This document shows positions 11,361 through 23,826 of a stretch of DNA of 64,000 bases, in pieces. Both the position numbers and the translations under genes were made by a program. The stretch's first letter is position 1, and each line of letters starts with the position of its first letter. Source of the DNA: Dipteronia dyeriana (Eukaryota; Streptophyta; Magnoliopsida; Sapindales; Sapindaceae); assembly GCA_032871835.1 (NCBI GenBank), contig CM065295.1:42468360-42532359 (forward strand), read 5' to 3'. The notes under the pieces are model-generated. The model was not told the origin of the DNA. It worked only from the letters and a program-made list of their open reading frames with translations, and ran no database searches.

Positions 11361-13795
11361 CGGGTGTTTTGAAGGTCAACGCATAACCAAACCGATAAAT
11401 TGGTTAAGCTATATTTCAATCCAAACGAACCGATTTGATTTTTCGAACCAAATAAAAAAAAAACGGGTTGGTTTAGATTGGTTTATCGATTTAGATTTAA
11501 ATTAAAAAATCTTTTATTTTTAGTATTATATTATAAAAAATATTTAAATAAAATAATCATAATATAAAATATTAATTATATATAGGGTTAAAATCATATA
11601 GGTCCATATATTATGTTGAAAGATCAATTTTTTAAGCAGGTTTTGTTTTTTAGTAAAGTTTTCACTAATTTTTGAAAAGTATATCAAATAGGTTCATCCA
11701 TCGGTCAAGTGTTAGTCAACGTTAACGAATTGAGGGTCATTTATGGTATTTCATATTAGCTCTAAAATTAATATATAAATACAAATTTAAAAAAATATAT
11801 AAAAATTCCATAAAATTATTATTTTCTTTTAAAATATAACATTTAAAAAATAAAAAAATTAACACAAAAACAAATTCACATATTTATATCAATTCATCAC
11901 AAATTCATCGACCGATGAAACTTTCCAGATCTCTCTTCATCTTTTATTTTTTTTAATTATTTTTAAAAAACCATCAAACCAAATTACAAAAACAACTAGA
12001 ATCATCAACACCACCACCACCAAACCTCAACCATTCATCATCAGCTACACCACCAAACTGAGAACCCCAGAACACCACCATACCAGACTAGAACCCAGAA
12101 CCCATAACCCATAACCTAAGAACACCACCACACTAGAACTAGAACTGGACCACCACTACAATACCCAAACCCAAAATTGAACCACACCACCACATCCAGA
12201 GCCACAGTCGAACCGAGATTATATATATACATTCTTCTTCATTAGATCATGATTTGCAATTGATTCACCACCTCTCAAAGACCCACCGATTCACTTTTGT
12301 TACTTCTCAAAAACCCAGATACAAGATACAAAGTCATTGATGCTCTGTTTCTTGAAATCAGTCACCACCACTCCAACATCACCTATACAACCAAACCCAG
12401 ATTCTAGCCGCCACCGCCACCACCACCACCAAAAGACCCGAAACCGAACCAGCCCACAATCATCATAAAACTCAGAATGAATCACACATCCACATATGAA
12501 TATATTTATATCAGATTTGGGTTTCCAATCAAACTTTTTTGATCCATCTCCATCTCTACATCGGCTACATCTTAGTGAGATCCATCTCCGAGAGCTCTAC
12601 CTCTATCTAGATGGAGATGGCGGTAGAGCTCTAGCCAATTTTTTTGTGTTGGTGTTATTCATTGATTTGGGTGTTGGTTTAGTTAATTGATTTGGGTGCT
12701 GGAGCAATTAATTGATTTGTGTAGTTGATTCCTAACAAAGAAGAAGAGAGAATAAAAGGTCATTGAGTTTCGATCAAGAAGAAGATGATGATGTTAGATG
12801 AAAGACGATGGGATTCATTTCGTTTTGGTTGGGGTTTTTGATTGAAATTTTTGTGTTTGGAATTGAAATTTCTGAGTTTGAAATTTCTGGGTTTTTAGGT
12901 TTGGGTGTGGTAGTGGCAATGAGGGTGGTTGACGGTAGGGTGGTTGTCTGATAGGGGTTTGGGTATGGTGGTTTTTCATACGTTTGATCTCTTGTAATTT
13001 CTTTAATACAACTTTCCTTTTTTTAATTTTAATTTTTGTTAAGAAAACAAATAGATTTTGATTTTTTTGTAAGATTTGATTTTTTAATGTTTTGTTTAAA
13101 ATTTAGGCGACATGTGTTAGATTTTGATTGGATTATATTAAAGTTAAATTGAAAATTTTGTAAATGTTTGAGGGTAAAGTTATATTTTAAAATTCTCTAA
13201 TTAAATATAAGGGTAAATTGGTCAATTTACATATTCTGTCATGTTTGACCGTTAAAAAAAAGTCAAAAGAACCAATTACATATATTTTTCAACAGTAAGG
13301 GAAAAATTTGCTAAGAAAGTAAACTCATTTAAATAATTGATCTTTCAATATAACATAGGGACCCAGATAATATTAACCCAGATAATATTAACCCTTATAT
13401 ATATAAATAAAGTATACAAAACTCAAACGATTAATTACCGATTAAAGACATGTTTAACATTATTTATGCTTTTGAAACCCCAATAAATCAATCAATCAGA
13501 AGAATTGTATCAAAACAAATAAATAAACTATAAAAGCTTAAAGTAATCAGTAAAATTTATAAAACATTGACCGAATAGAAAACGTTGATGAATTTTATAT
13601 TTTAGTTTTACTTTATGAAGTATGTGGTTTTGTTTGGGTTGGTGAATTATTTCACTCACCCAAACCGACCCACCTTTAATTGGTTTATCTTTTAGACAAA
13701 CCGACCCACCCATTTTTTATATTTATAATCGAACCAATCCAAACTTTATGGGTTGGGTTGGTCGGTTTGTTTCGGTTTGGTGGTTTTTTGCACAC
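11361..13795. mobile_element. hAT-like composite element just upstream of GSA
   Basis: The outer flanks are runs of the AAACCGA/TCGGTTTGG type that mark plant hAT-like non-autonomous elements, with ends CGGGTGTTTTG on the left and GCACACC on the right. CCTTACT occurs on both sides (11354-11360 and 13796-13802), consistent with most of an 8-bp target duplication. A second element (11581-13401) is nested inside. No transposase is encoded. The left end is 107 bp from the GSA start codon. Confidence 0.6.
11581..13401. mobile_element. Nested MULE-like non-autonomous element
   Basis: The left end (AGGGTTAAAATCATATAGG, then GTTGAAAGATCAATT) is mirrored at the right (reading inward, AGGGTTAATATTATCTGGG, then ATTGAAAGATCAATT), with weaker similarity for about 150 bp into each arm. 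The right end carries an 18-bp tandem duplication. The interior has (CCA)n-rich and GATGATG-rich low-complexity sequence and no long ORF. Its architecture and interior resemble the element at 34299-35902. Confidence 0.6.
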
Positions 13796-13934
13796 CCTTA
13801 CTGCAGTCTCTCTCTTACAGGTCGGATCTGTTCGACATCAAACACAGGTTCGGTCTCTATTAATATTAATTGTGATCATTAGTGCTACAAATTTCAGTTA
13901 CTTTTTTAAAATATATATTACAATGTTTCGGATT

Positions 13935-14010
13935 TTTTTTTTTATAGGGAATGGATTCGAACCCACAAACTCAATATAGGTGAAAGGGGTTTAATATATG
14001 AGCCAACTTC
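13935..14010 (-). repeat. tRNA-like/SINE-like fragment
   Basis: On the minus strand an exact internal promoter B box, GGTTCGAATCC, lies at 13963-13953. A possible A box (TGGCTCATAT) lies about 40 nt upstream, and an A-rich run follows just downstream. The spacing suits a tRNA-derived SINE head. A cloverleaf cannot be drawn with confidence, so this is tentative. Confidence 0.35.
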
Positions 14011-14182
14011 ATTTTGTCCTATTAATTTCAATATGAGATTAAAATTTTATGACAATATGTGACATGTTAGTTTCATTTAATTGAAAGTATATTAATGAAT
14101 ATTTATATGTTTAGGGTGAAGACGATTTAGATATGAACTATGGGTCGGTATGAATATTTATACGTTACTCATTTGAAACTGT

Positions 14183-14459
14183 TGACGGTGAATTTTTGAT
14201 AGTTTTCCGATCAGCGACTTAAATCGGTGTTAACCTGAAAATATGATTGAGAAAAAGGGTGTAATGGAAATACGTAATTATACAAAACGGAATACGTTGT
14301 AAAACTCCGGTGATATGAGAAACATCCACAGATCGTTGCCTTAGCAACTTAGTCAAATCCACTATAAACGTTTAAGTATTACACACTTTTTATCCTTTTC
14401 TTTATTTCTAATTGCTTGCCCCCTTTTACGTATCTTTACAAGGGTATATATATATGGTA
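14183..14459 (-). repeat. Truncated 3' LTR of the Ty3 element
   Basis: This 277-bp block matches the start of the other LTR (20502 on): GGTGTTAACCTGAAAA, ATATGATTGAGAAAAAGG, AACTTAGTCAAATCCACTAT. Similarity stops near 14459, so about 530 bp of the LTR is missing here. Confidence 0.75.
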
Positions 14460-15129
14460 ATGGAAATGGTAAAGAAAGTCACCTTTTTTTAGTTGAGTTG
14501 CGATGATGTCACTCATTTAATAACTTATGGAACTGTCCAAAATACCCTTAAAAGTTGTTTTTGTGCTTGAATCAACTCTTTAAAAATGAAAAGTTATATT
14601 GTCTCTCCAAAATTGTTGTCTGAAGATCAATCTACAACTTCAATCTGTTTTAAAAAAAAAAAAAAAACTTGAAGTCTTTCGAATTTACAGGCAACATTTC
14701 TTTATGATCTTATGTTTTCATGCATTTCTGAGTGGGTTTACCAAGTATTCATCCATGTATGAACTTGTAAAAACCATAATGTGGCCGAGATTATTTTTCC
14801 TTTTACCGAACTTTTTTTGCTTTTTCCGAGCTTTTTTGTCATGGTTCCGAACTTTTTTGCCACAATTTCGAGCTTTTATGACAATGGTTCGAGCTTTTTT
14901 TCATTGGTTCCGAGATTGTTGTTGCATTTCGAAAAAGGCTTGGACCTTTTTATAAAAAGCTCGGATCGAGGAAAATACTTCTCAGGACCTTGAAAAAAAA
15001 AGGTCTACAATGGCTAAAAAAAGTTCGATCATGCATTTGACAAAAATGCTCGATCAGTTGCCAAGGAAATTTCGAGTACTTCAGAAAAAGCTCTACCAGT
15101 TGCAACAAAATCTCGAGTACTTTTCGAGT

Positions 15130-18100
15130 ACCATAGAACCTTCAAGGTGTGCTTTATTACTTTGTTCACCACCTCAACCTGTCCATTGATTTAAGGGTGA
15201 GCGGGCGAGGAATAGTAGTTTGAGATCTTGTGGTCCCTGTACAGTTTCTTGAATTTTTGGTTGTTAAATTGGGTGTCGTTGTTTGTTATGATGGTATTCG
15301 GGATCCCAAACCTATAAAATATATTCTTTTTAAAGAAGTTGGTGGTATTCGCCTCTGTAATGTGCATGATGGCCTCCGCCTCGGCCTACTTGGTAAAGTA
15401 GTCCACTGTTACAATCGCATGCTTTGCTCCTCCCTTTACTCCAGCTGACATTAGCCCAATAATGTCAAGACCCCCATATGGTGAAAGGCGAAAGAAAGTT
15501 AAGACTCATGAGCAACTCGGGGGGTTGTCGGATGTCATTTACAATTTTCTGGTATGTCTCGTAACTTTCCGTGAATCGCTGAGCATCTACAAATAGAGTC
15601 GGCCAATAAAACCCATGCCCGAGTATTTTGTGTGCCAAGCTCTTACCCCCAGTGTGATTTCCACATATACCGCCATGGACATCTCTCAAAATTTGCTCAG
15701 CCTCTTCTTCTATAACACACATTTGTAATGCCTTCGAGAATCCACTTCTGTACAATTCTCCTCCGATAATAGTGTACTGAGTTGATCTGTATCTAATTCA
15801 CTTCGCTTCTATGGGGTCCTCCGGGAGAGTGCCTTCTTCCAAGAAATTCCTGATCTGAGTCATCCAACTGTTCGACTACACTTAGATTCATTGAATTTCT
15901 GTTATTAATTCTTTCGATTCGGATATACTTGGCATAGTCATGTCTGCAACTGGGATTGTTTATACTTTAATATGAGTTCCTGATGCTAGTCTGAACAAAG
16001 CATCCGCCATCTCATTTTCTTCTCTCGAAATTTGAGTGATTCTAAGTTCTTTAAAACATCAGAGCAATCTTTTGTTGCATCAAGGTAAGCCATCATATAC
16101 TCGTCTCTTGTCTGGTACTCATCCAAAACCTGATTGACCATAACCTGCGAGTCGCTAAAGATTTCTACTTCATCGGCTCCTAATGTGATACATACTCTTA
16201 AACCAACTACTAAGGCCTCATACTCGGCCTGGTTATTGGTCGCCTTAAAATCAAATCTCATGGTACATTCCACGGCATCCCTTTTTGAGATAGATATTAC
16301 TATTCTCGTACCGTTGCCATGTGTGTTTGACAAATGTTCCACGTACAACCTCTACTGGAAAGTCTTCCTTTTTTCTTCTCTCATCATCCTCTTTACCTTC
16401 ACATTTGGCTTAGTGAACACAGCTACAAAATCTGTCACAACTTGCCATTTGATCAATGCCTTGGATGTGTACTTGATGTCAAACTCGTATAGCTCTATCG
16501 CCCACTTAGTTAATCGCCCTAATACTTTTGGCTTCTGTAGGATTTGTCTAAGCGGGCAATTAGTGTACACTTCCACCATATATGCCTGAAAGTATGGTCT
16601 CAGTTTCCTTACTGTTGTGACCAGCACGAGAGCCATTCTTTCTACTGGTGAGTATCTTGTCTCCACCGGTAACAGGTATTTGCTTGTGTAATACACTGGT
16701 TTATAAACCCCTTCTTCTAATCGAACCAACACAGAGCTGGTTGCTACTTCTATGAGGGATAAAGACAAATAAAGGGTCTCCCCGAGCTTGGGCATCTAGA
16801 GAGTCGACGCTCGACCTAAGTATTCTTTTATTTTGTGGAAAGCCTCTTAAAACTCCTGGTTTAACTCAAGCCTCTTCCCTTTCTTAATTGCTTTAAAGAA
16901 TAGCAAGCACTTATTTGTTGACTTGGATATAATCTGATTTAGGGAAACAAGACATTCAGTCAGTCTCTATACTTCTTTGAGAGTTTTTAGGCAAAGTCAT
17001 ATCCGCAATGGCTTTGATCTTTTCGGGACTCACTTCAATTCCACTTTGATGCACTTGAAAACTGAGGAATCTCCCTAAGAGTACACTGAATATACACTTG
17101 CTTGAGTTTAGCTTCATATTGTATCTCCTTAGTACGTTAAAAGTTTCCCTCAAATCGTCACTTGTCTGTCCTGTGTGACACTCTTGGTTAACATATCGTC
17201 GATATATACCTACATGTTTCTTCCAATTTGCTGGGCGAATATCTTGTTTACTAACCTTTGATAAGTTGCTCCAGCGTTTTGTAGGGCGAAAGGCATCACC
17301 GTATAACAGTATAGCCCCTGATTAGTTATGAACGCCGTTTTTTCTTCTTATGCTTTATTCATCCGGATCTAGTTGTATCCCGAGTATGCATCCATGAAGC
17401 TGAGTAGTTCATGTCCTAATGTGGCATCTACCAACTGGTCTATCCCTGGGAGTGGGATGTTATCCTTCCGACAGGCTTTGTTTAGTTCTGTAAAATCCAC
17501 ACACATTCTCTATTTGTTATTATTCTTCTTTACCAACACCACATTGGCCACCCATTGTGGATACCTGACCTCCATGATTGACCCAGCCGTGAGCAATTTT
17601 TCCACTTCTTTCTTGATTGATGCATTCCTCTCCGGGTTAAATACCGGTTGCCTCTTCTGGATAATTGGTCTATATTCTGGGTCGACAGCTAGGTAATATG
17701 AAATTACCTTTGCATCGATCCCTATCATATCTTCATGACTCCATGCGAACACATCTTTGTGCTCCCTCAGTAAATTGGTCAGGCCGGCTTTGATGTATTC
17801 TCGTAAGTTTTCTCCTATTTTGACTAATTTAGTCAGCTCACCATCATTCAGGGTTACATCCCCTATTGGTTCTTCCTTCTTGGTTTTTGGTTCCTCTCTT
17901 GGGTCCAACTCGAAAGCTCTAGGAACTTCGACTTTTGATTCATCCAAGTTTCTTCGGTCAACTGAAGTACACAAACTTGGTCTTCCCTCTCTTTTATGTT
18001 TTTATAAACATAGAGATTAGCCCTTCGGGCCATCTCTTGTGATCCCTTAACCACACCTACCCTATATTCTGTTGGGAACTTCATCATTAGGGCGTAAGTG

Positions 18101-18519
18101 GTCATGACTGCCTTTGTTTTATTTAGGAATGGATGGGTTAGCAAGGCGTTGTAGGGCCAATTCTCTATATCCCTTACTACAAAGTCGAGCAATACCGTTT
18201 TCTGGCAAAAGGTTTCCTTGACCTTGACTGGCAGATTTGTCGTACCCAGTGGCCAGATCTTGGCTCCCCCGAATGCTCTGAGTGGAGTATGGAAATGTGC
18301 TAAGTCTTTTCTCTCTAGCCTCAGTTGATCGTATACATCCGTACTTAGAATATCCACCGAGCTTCCATTATCGATCAGTACTCGTTGAACCTCTTCATGA
18401 CCGATCTGAGCACTTATAACAAATGCATCATTGGGTTTAACATCCACTTCATGGGAGTCCTCCTCCATAAATATCCGTCCCTCTTTGATTCTTTTTGGAT
18501 TTGGTTCTATAGAGTTCAA
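15130..18519 (-). pseudogene. Ty3/gypsy pol remnant (protease, RT, RNase H, aRNH, integrase)
   Basis: The protease motif VLIDNGSSVDILS lies near 18390. Reverse transcriptase fragments run from about 17970 to 16960, with YIDD near 17200 preceded by a stop two codons upstream. RNase H is at 16795-16352. A second RNase H at 16348-15986 carries TNNQAEYEALVVGLR, the Tat-type additional domain. The integrase zinc-binding part (GNHTGGKSLAHKILG) and part of the core follow at 15755-15130; the core reads ITNNDTQF where the family has an Asp-Asn-Gly motif, so a catalytic Asp is lost. The integrase C-terminus is absent. Several in-frame stops and shifts are present. Non-functional. Confidence 0.9.
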
Positions 18520-18532
18520 ATCGAGATCTCTT

Positions 18533-20497
18533 CTAGCTTCCTTTGCTTCTCGAATTTCTTATGCTCTCTCTCTCTCTCTTGCTCCTACCTGTCAAGGGTC
18601 CACCGAAGATGGTGTTTATTGCAGCCTCTTTGAGCAATTTCAGACTCATTTTTCTTCCTTGGTCATCTTGTTGATTGTCCTCATGTCTGTCCGTTTTCTC
18701 GGTCTTCTTTAGGACACGATCTTTCAAGTGCCCTTCCTGGATAAGAGTCTTAATATGGTCTTTGAATTGGAAATATTTGGAAGTTTCATGGCATTTTCCC
18801 TTATGGAAACGACAGTGTTTTATGGTGTCCCTACGAGCGAACCGCGACTGCCTTTGGGGTTCCTTTAACAAATTCTTCTTCTCCAAAATCATGAAGATTT
18901 CTTCCTGTTTCTTTTTTAAAGGGGTGTAATTGGTATACTTCCCTTGAAATTTCTCTCTTCCATGGTAGAGATTCCGATCATTGTCTCGATTGGCACGAGT
19001 CTTACCCTTATGTCTATCTTCTTTCTGGTTTTGAGACTTTGATCCACTATCTTTAGCTTTTTCCTCTGGACGTCCACCATGTATAAAATTTCCACCTGTA
19101 GCGATTTCTTCTTCTTCGGCTGGGGTATACCCTCCTGCCATGTCCATCATGTCCGCAAAGCTAGTTAGGCGAACTCTTCTCAGATCAAAAAAGTGTTGAA
19201 CATTCTGCAAGTTGTTGATGAACGCGGCAATGCTAGCTTCATCATTTGCTTTTTCGATCTCTGACACTTCCTGACAAACCTTCCGAGATACTTTTTGAGT
19301 GATTCGTTCTTTCGTACTTGAGCTGGGAGAGGTGAGCCACTGATTTCTTCATATGCACGTTTCAAAGGAACTACCTTGAGAAATCCTCTGTCAAATCACT
19401 AAAGGTCCCTATACTTGCTTTGGGCAATCTTCCAACCCACCGAGATCCTATATCACCGAGGGTTTGGGAAAATTTGAGGCATAAGAGTGCATCATTCAGA
19501 GCGTATTAAGCTATAATGCTCTTATAGGGCATGACGTGTTCTTTGGGGTCCGTATCCTTCCTGAATTACTCCACATGTGGCATCTTGAATCTGTCATGGA
19601 ACGGGGTACGAGAGACGTCATTGGAGAAAGAACTGTCTGACTCATCATCTGATAGCTAATTACGCCCATATCGCCTGACTAGGGCATCTATCTACTGCCT
19701 GTTTTTCTGGACCTCGCGGGTCAAACTTTGTATGAGTATATCCCTCTCACCATATGGTTCACCACTGGGATCAAAACTCTATCTGACAGTTAAACTCAGT
19801 CTTTGTTCCTCCTTATTTTGCTCATTGCCTTCTCGGGTTAATTCTCGTAACTGAAATGTCCCCATTTGGCGCATTCGACGGTGGTACATGTCTTTCTTTT
19901 CGGATGATGATGACTGATCCCTTTAACGCGTGCGCCTATTAGGTCGGTCTTGGCTCTTTCCTGTCTGGTCAGAATCTTGCCTCTAAAGGAGTTGTCCCTC
20001 TTATCGAGGCTCCTTACTGGTTTGCGCATGTCTTTTCGAATGAATCCATGGTTCTGTAGGGTTTCGATCCACCCTTAGTTACGCATCTGATGTGGGGCTA
20101 ACCACTACAAAACGCAGCCTACCTTGCAACAGGTCCGAGGTGTGCAGGTCGAAGGGTGAGTTAAATTCTCTAATGTGAAAAATTCAACTCGATGTCTAGC
20201 TACATCTGCTATAAGCTATTGTAGGGACTCCTGGAATCGTAGAACGACCTCCCCGTTAGTTGGAGCTACCCTTTGGGATCCAACCAGGATTGTTGGTTGG
20301 TCATCGAATGTTAGATCAACAACCATAGGCCTGGTGATGCTGGGTGTGATATCACTTCTCTGCATATCGCTTGGCAGTCCTTGAGAGCTCTTGGAACCAT
20401 TTCCAGCATCGCCATCTCTTTTACCGGCCATTGTTTCACAGGAGGATCTTGAAGCTGATTCTTTAAATACGGAGGTCCACCCTCCTTCTAGCACCAA
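18533..20497 (-). pseudogene. Ty3/gypsy gag remnant
   Basis: Fragments in several frames read from just inside the 5' LTR (MAGKRDGDAGNG) to a basic C-terminal part with CRFHKGKCHETSKYFQFKD, the His/Cys-containing gag motif usual in Tat elements, followed by LIQEGHLKDRV. The matrix/capsid part around 19365-20030 is broken by stops. This is the structural protein of the same element and is not intact. Confidence 0.8.
20484..20496 (-). other. Primer-binding-site-like sequence of the Ty3 element
   Basis: Reading out of the 5' LTR end (...CCATCA), TGGTGCTAGAAGG begins 5 nt further on. Its position and the starting TGG fit a tRNA 3'-end complement. The tRNA is not assigned. Confidence 0.5.
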
Positions 20498-20501
20498 TTA
20501 T

Positions 20502-21310
20502 TGATGGTGAATTTCCGATAGTTTACCGGTCAACGACTGAAATTGGTGTTAACCTGAAAAATATGATTGAGAAAAAGGTTGCAATGGAAATAACGTAATT
20601 ATACAAAATGAAATACATGGTAAAACTCCAGTGATCGAAGAAACATTCACGGGTCGTTACCTTAGCAACTTAGTCAAATCCACTATAAAAGTTTAAGTAG
20701 TACATAGTTTTTATCTTTTTCTTTCTTTCTAATTTCTTGCCCTCTTTATGTATCTTTATACGGGTATATATACATGGTATTGCTAGGGTTTTAATCATGG
20801 TGCACAAGTAAAAGATTACAAAGTTGATTTCGGGATATCTTTCCTATATTATTGCGTTGTAAATGTAGTTGAATCATATCCTGTTTTCGTCTCTACAAAG
20901 TTGATCACCTAAAGTATAGGTTTAGTCTCTGATCGCCTAAAGTGTAGGAGTGGATCTGTTTGTTTCCTTATTGGACTCTTGCCAGCAGTATTATAGTTGA
21001 CTTCTGACTTCTAGTCGTTGGTTGTTTACCTTGTGGGCAGTGGATAGAATTTCACGTAGTTCCCTCATGTTCGTCCTCAGTAAAGATGAACATGCTTTGC
21101 TCTTCTGCTCATCTCACCCTGGTTTTACTCGGTTTTACTCAGGATTAAGGGTCTTATATTTCCCGTTGACTTCGAATAATTTCTCCACGTGGAGTGTTTG
21201 CGTATCTTCTTGTTGGTTCTTTTGATTTCCGATCTATGTGGCTATGCCGGTTCTCCCTTTTTGATGATGTTTCCTTTTTGGTGAATTTTGACATATAATA
21301 GAAACTATCA
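20502..21310 (-). repeat. 5' LTR of the Ty3 element
   Basis: This 809-bp LTR has ends TGATGG...ACTATCA on the plus strand, so on the element strand it starts TGATAG and ends CCATCA. It is the more complete of the two LTRs and would carry the element's promoter. Confidence 0.75.
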
Positions 21311-22756
21311 CATTAAAAATTATAATATAAATTAAGACTCAAATTCGGAAAGTATAAAATAATATGTTAAAAAAATTATAATAAATTATAATGTTTATAC
21401 TTTTTTTAATTTGAAATTTTAGGTAATTAAAATTTGAATATAGAGGTAGCAATTGATTTTCTTTAACTTGGGGGGATTTGAACTTTTGATCTCAACATTG
21501 ATTGAGATATGTGGTTTAGTATATTACTTAAGATTTTTTTTTTTTAAGTATTATAATAGACTTGTCAAAACTTATCAGGATCAAATGTATACTACCACTT
21601 GTGCTAAAAGGTAACTTGTTATTTAGAAATTCTTAAAATCGTATCCATCGCTATAATTATATACATTTATAAATATAAAAAAAACAAAATGTGAAGAAAA
21701 TTAAAGAAATATAAAAATAAAAATAAAATGTAGAATTCAGATTGAATCTTTTATCAAAATTATATAAAGAAGCATTCGGTTTCTGAATATTAATCTAAAT
21801 TCCATAGTTTGGTTTGAGCATGAAAACTTTGAGTGAATATTAAAAATTATATATATTCTTCTTTTAAGGCATTACGTTAATGATTACAATATCTTTTGAT
21901 ACCGAATAGTCGAAAAAGGGTCTATCAATCTTGTTAAGATTAAACAGTACATTTTTGGGCCGATCCTCAGATATCTACTCCAACGGGATTAGCAAGAAAA
22001 CTTATGTTTATAAAAGTAATTGGACTCAACCTTCACCATTGAGTGAAATGGAAAGAAGCAACATTTTAATATTGAATAAATTATGATGTGAAAGTTAGGC
22101 TAATTGGTAGTCTCTTTAGTTGGTTGAGGCTCTTCCTCGAACAAAACCTACCCCGTCATAACATTTTTTATTTGGCTACCAAGCCTTAACAACCCATTAT
22201 CCTAATAAAATAATAATCAACACATAAATACGCCATATGAATCTAACTTTATTCAAACAATAACATTAGATTATTTTAAATATTTATCCAAATAATGTGA
22301 CCTATGTTATTTTCTTATAAAACAATACATGGTATTATTTGGGCAATGAGTTTTCTTAAAAAGAAAAAAAGAAGAAGAAGAAGAAGAATTTGAACATATA
22401 CTTGAAACAATTTAACATTACTCTTTGGTCTTCACCAAATCCGACTAGCCCAGCCCAACTTTCATTATCATATACCCTTGTCCTATTAAATTACTTAAAG
22501 AAAAAGCTACTCGAGTTGATGAATTTTGATTTCCTTTGTATTGTCTCAACCCTCCTACAATATGAACATTTATGGCCCTCTCGTTTTAGTTTTTTATTTT
22601 ATTTTGTTGCCCTTAATATTGATAATATTAATGCTTGTATTAATATATTTTTTTCTAGAATACTATATATTGGTGACAACGATTCAAATATTTCAGACTA
22701 AATTAGCTAGTATTACTATATTAAGACTTAAGAGGTTGTAATTTGTTATGTTAGAC
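21311..22756. other. AT-rich intergenic region
   Basis: No coding exon is recognised. A second weak B-box-like word with adjacent T-run lies at about 21466-21545 (reverse AGTTCAAATCC), possibly another SINE relic. A short GAAGAAGAAG run is at 22367-22389. Confidence 0.5.
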
Positions 22757-23331
22757 TGTTAGAGTTTAATGTTGGATAAATTTCTTTATCAAATTCAATT
22801 GTTGTTCTTGAATCCAAAAGAAAACACTTTTAAAAATAAATACTGCAAAGAACAAAATTAGTCCAAATATAAAAAAAAACACTAATACAATTGGCTTCAA
22901 GGCACGATATGTTGTTGTTCTCCTTAAGACGTTATTCGCCTCCACCAATTCTGTGATGCATTAGGTTTACAAATACGCCTTTAGGATACAATGAAGCGTT
23001 TGTTTGTCTGCGCTATGCACTTGCGAAAACAAACTAGAACACTTTTGAAAGTTGCAAGTATATTTATGACAGTATTCTATTTTCTGCAGTGAATAGAATA
23101 TTGTTGATGTATGATTTTCTAAAAAACAGAGGAGGAGAAAAAGTGATTCAAGTAAAATATGTATACTGTCTGATACCAGTATTTATAAACATTGAGATAA
23201 CAATTTAAATTTAAAACAAAACAATGTATCTGTTTGAAACAACACATTCTTTTACTTATGACAAAAAGTTGTCTTTTTTAAATTTAATTTCAAATATTAT
23301 TTACTTATTTATTTTAAAAATTTCTCTAACA
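22757..23331 (-). repeat. 3' LTR of copia A
   Basis: This 575-bp LTR has perfect 8-bp inverted ends TGTTAGAG...CTCTAACA. On the element strand it directly follows the polypurine tract GGTGGAGGAT. The far-side flank is TAGAC; no partner LTR remains to test a target duplication. Confidence 0.8.
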
Positions 23332-23826
23332 ATCCTCCACCATTTTCAAAATAAATTTATTTGAAAAGCATTCTTACACAGGCTTGTAAACTTTAATGCA
23401 TAAATGAATGTGTCTCTCGACTTGAACCTCCACTTAGTGAAAATACATCAAGGTTAATCAAGGTGGCATAGTTAACAAGCTTTGAACCAGTAACCCTATT
23501 CGATTAACCGGACATATCTTACACATAAGTTTTCAATTTTCAGTTGTTCATAATACCGACACGTGGATTGGCCTTATGTCCTATATCATATTTCATGAGT
23601 GCTCTAGTAGCTCGCCATGTCACATAGGAGATGGAACCATCTCCGAACTCATATAGGTAGATGTTATCAAGATTGTCCCTATAAAAACATTCTAACAGAA
23701 AAATTATTATAACTCTTTTAAAAGCTTAATGGCTTAACCTTCCCAAAACATACAGGTATCAAGCACTTTCACCTTTGGGACACATAAAAATAATTTAGTT
23801 CTTACAATCACAACATGTGATGTACT

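Larger units (their letters stand above)
14183..21310 (-). mobile_element. Ty3/gypsy retrotransposon, Tat lineage, degenerate
   Basis: Read on the minus strand the order is 5' LTR (21310-20502), primer-binding site, gag, protease, reverse transcriptase, RNase H, a second archaeal-type RNase H, partial integrase, an unexplained AT-rich 3' region with recurrent CGAGCTTTTTT-like words (14740-15150), and a truncated 3' LTR (14459-14183). The extra RNase H after the first is known for the Tat lineage, including the Retand type. Many stop codons and frame breaks show it is dead. Flanking 5-mers (ACTGT, CATTA) do not match, so no target duplication is preserved. Confidence 0.9.

Noticed and set aside
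14183..21310. Possibility of an active Ty3 element
   Set aside because: One LTR is truncated, a stop lies just before YIDD, an integrase catalytic Asp is replaced, and there are many stops.
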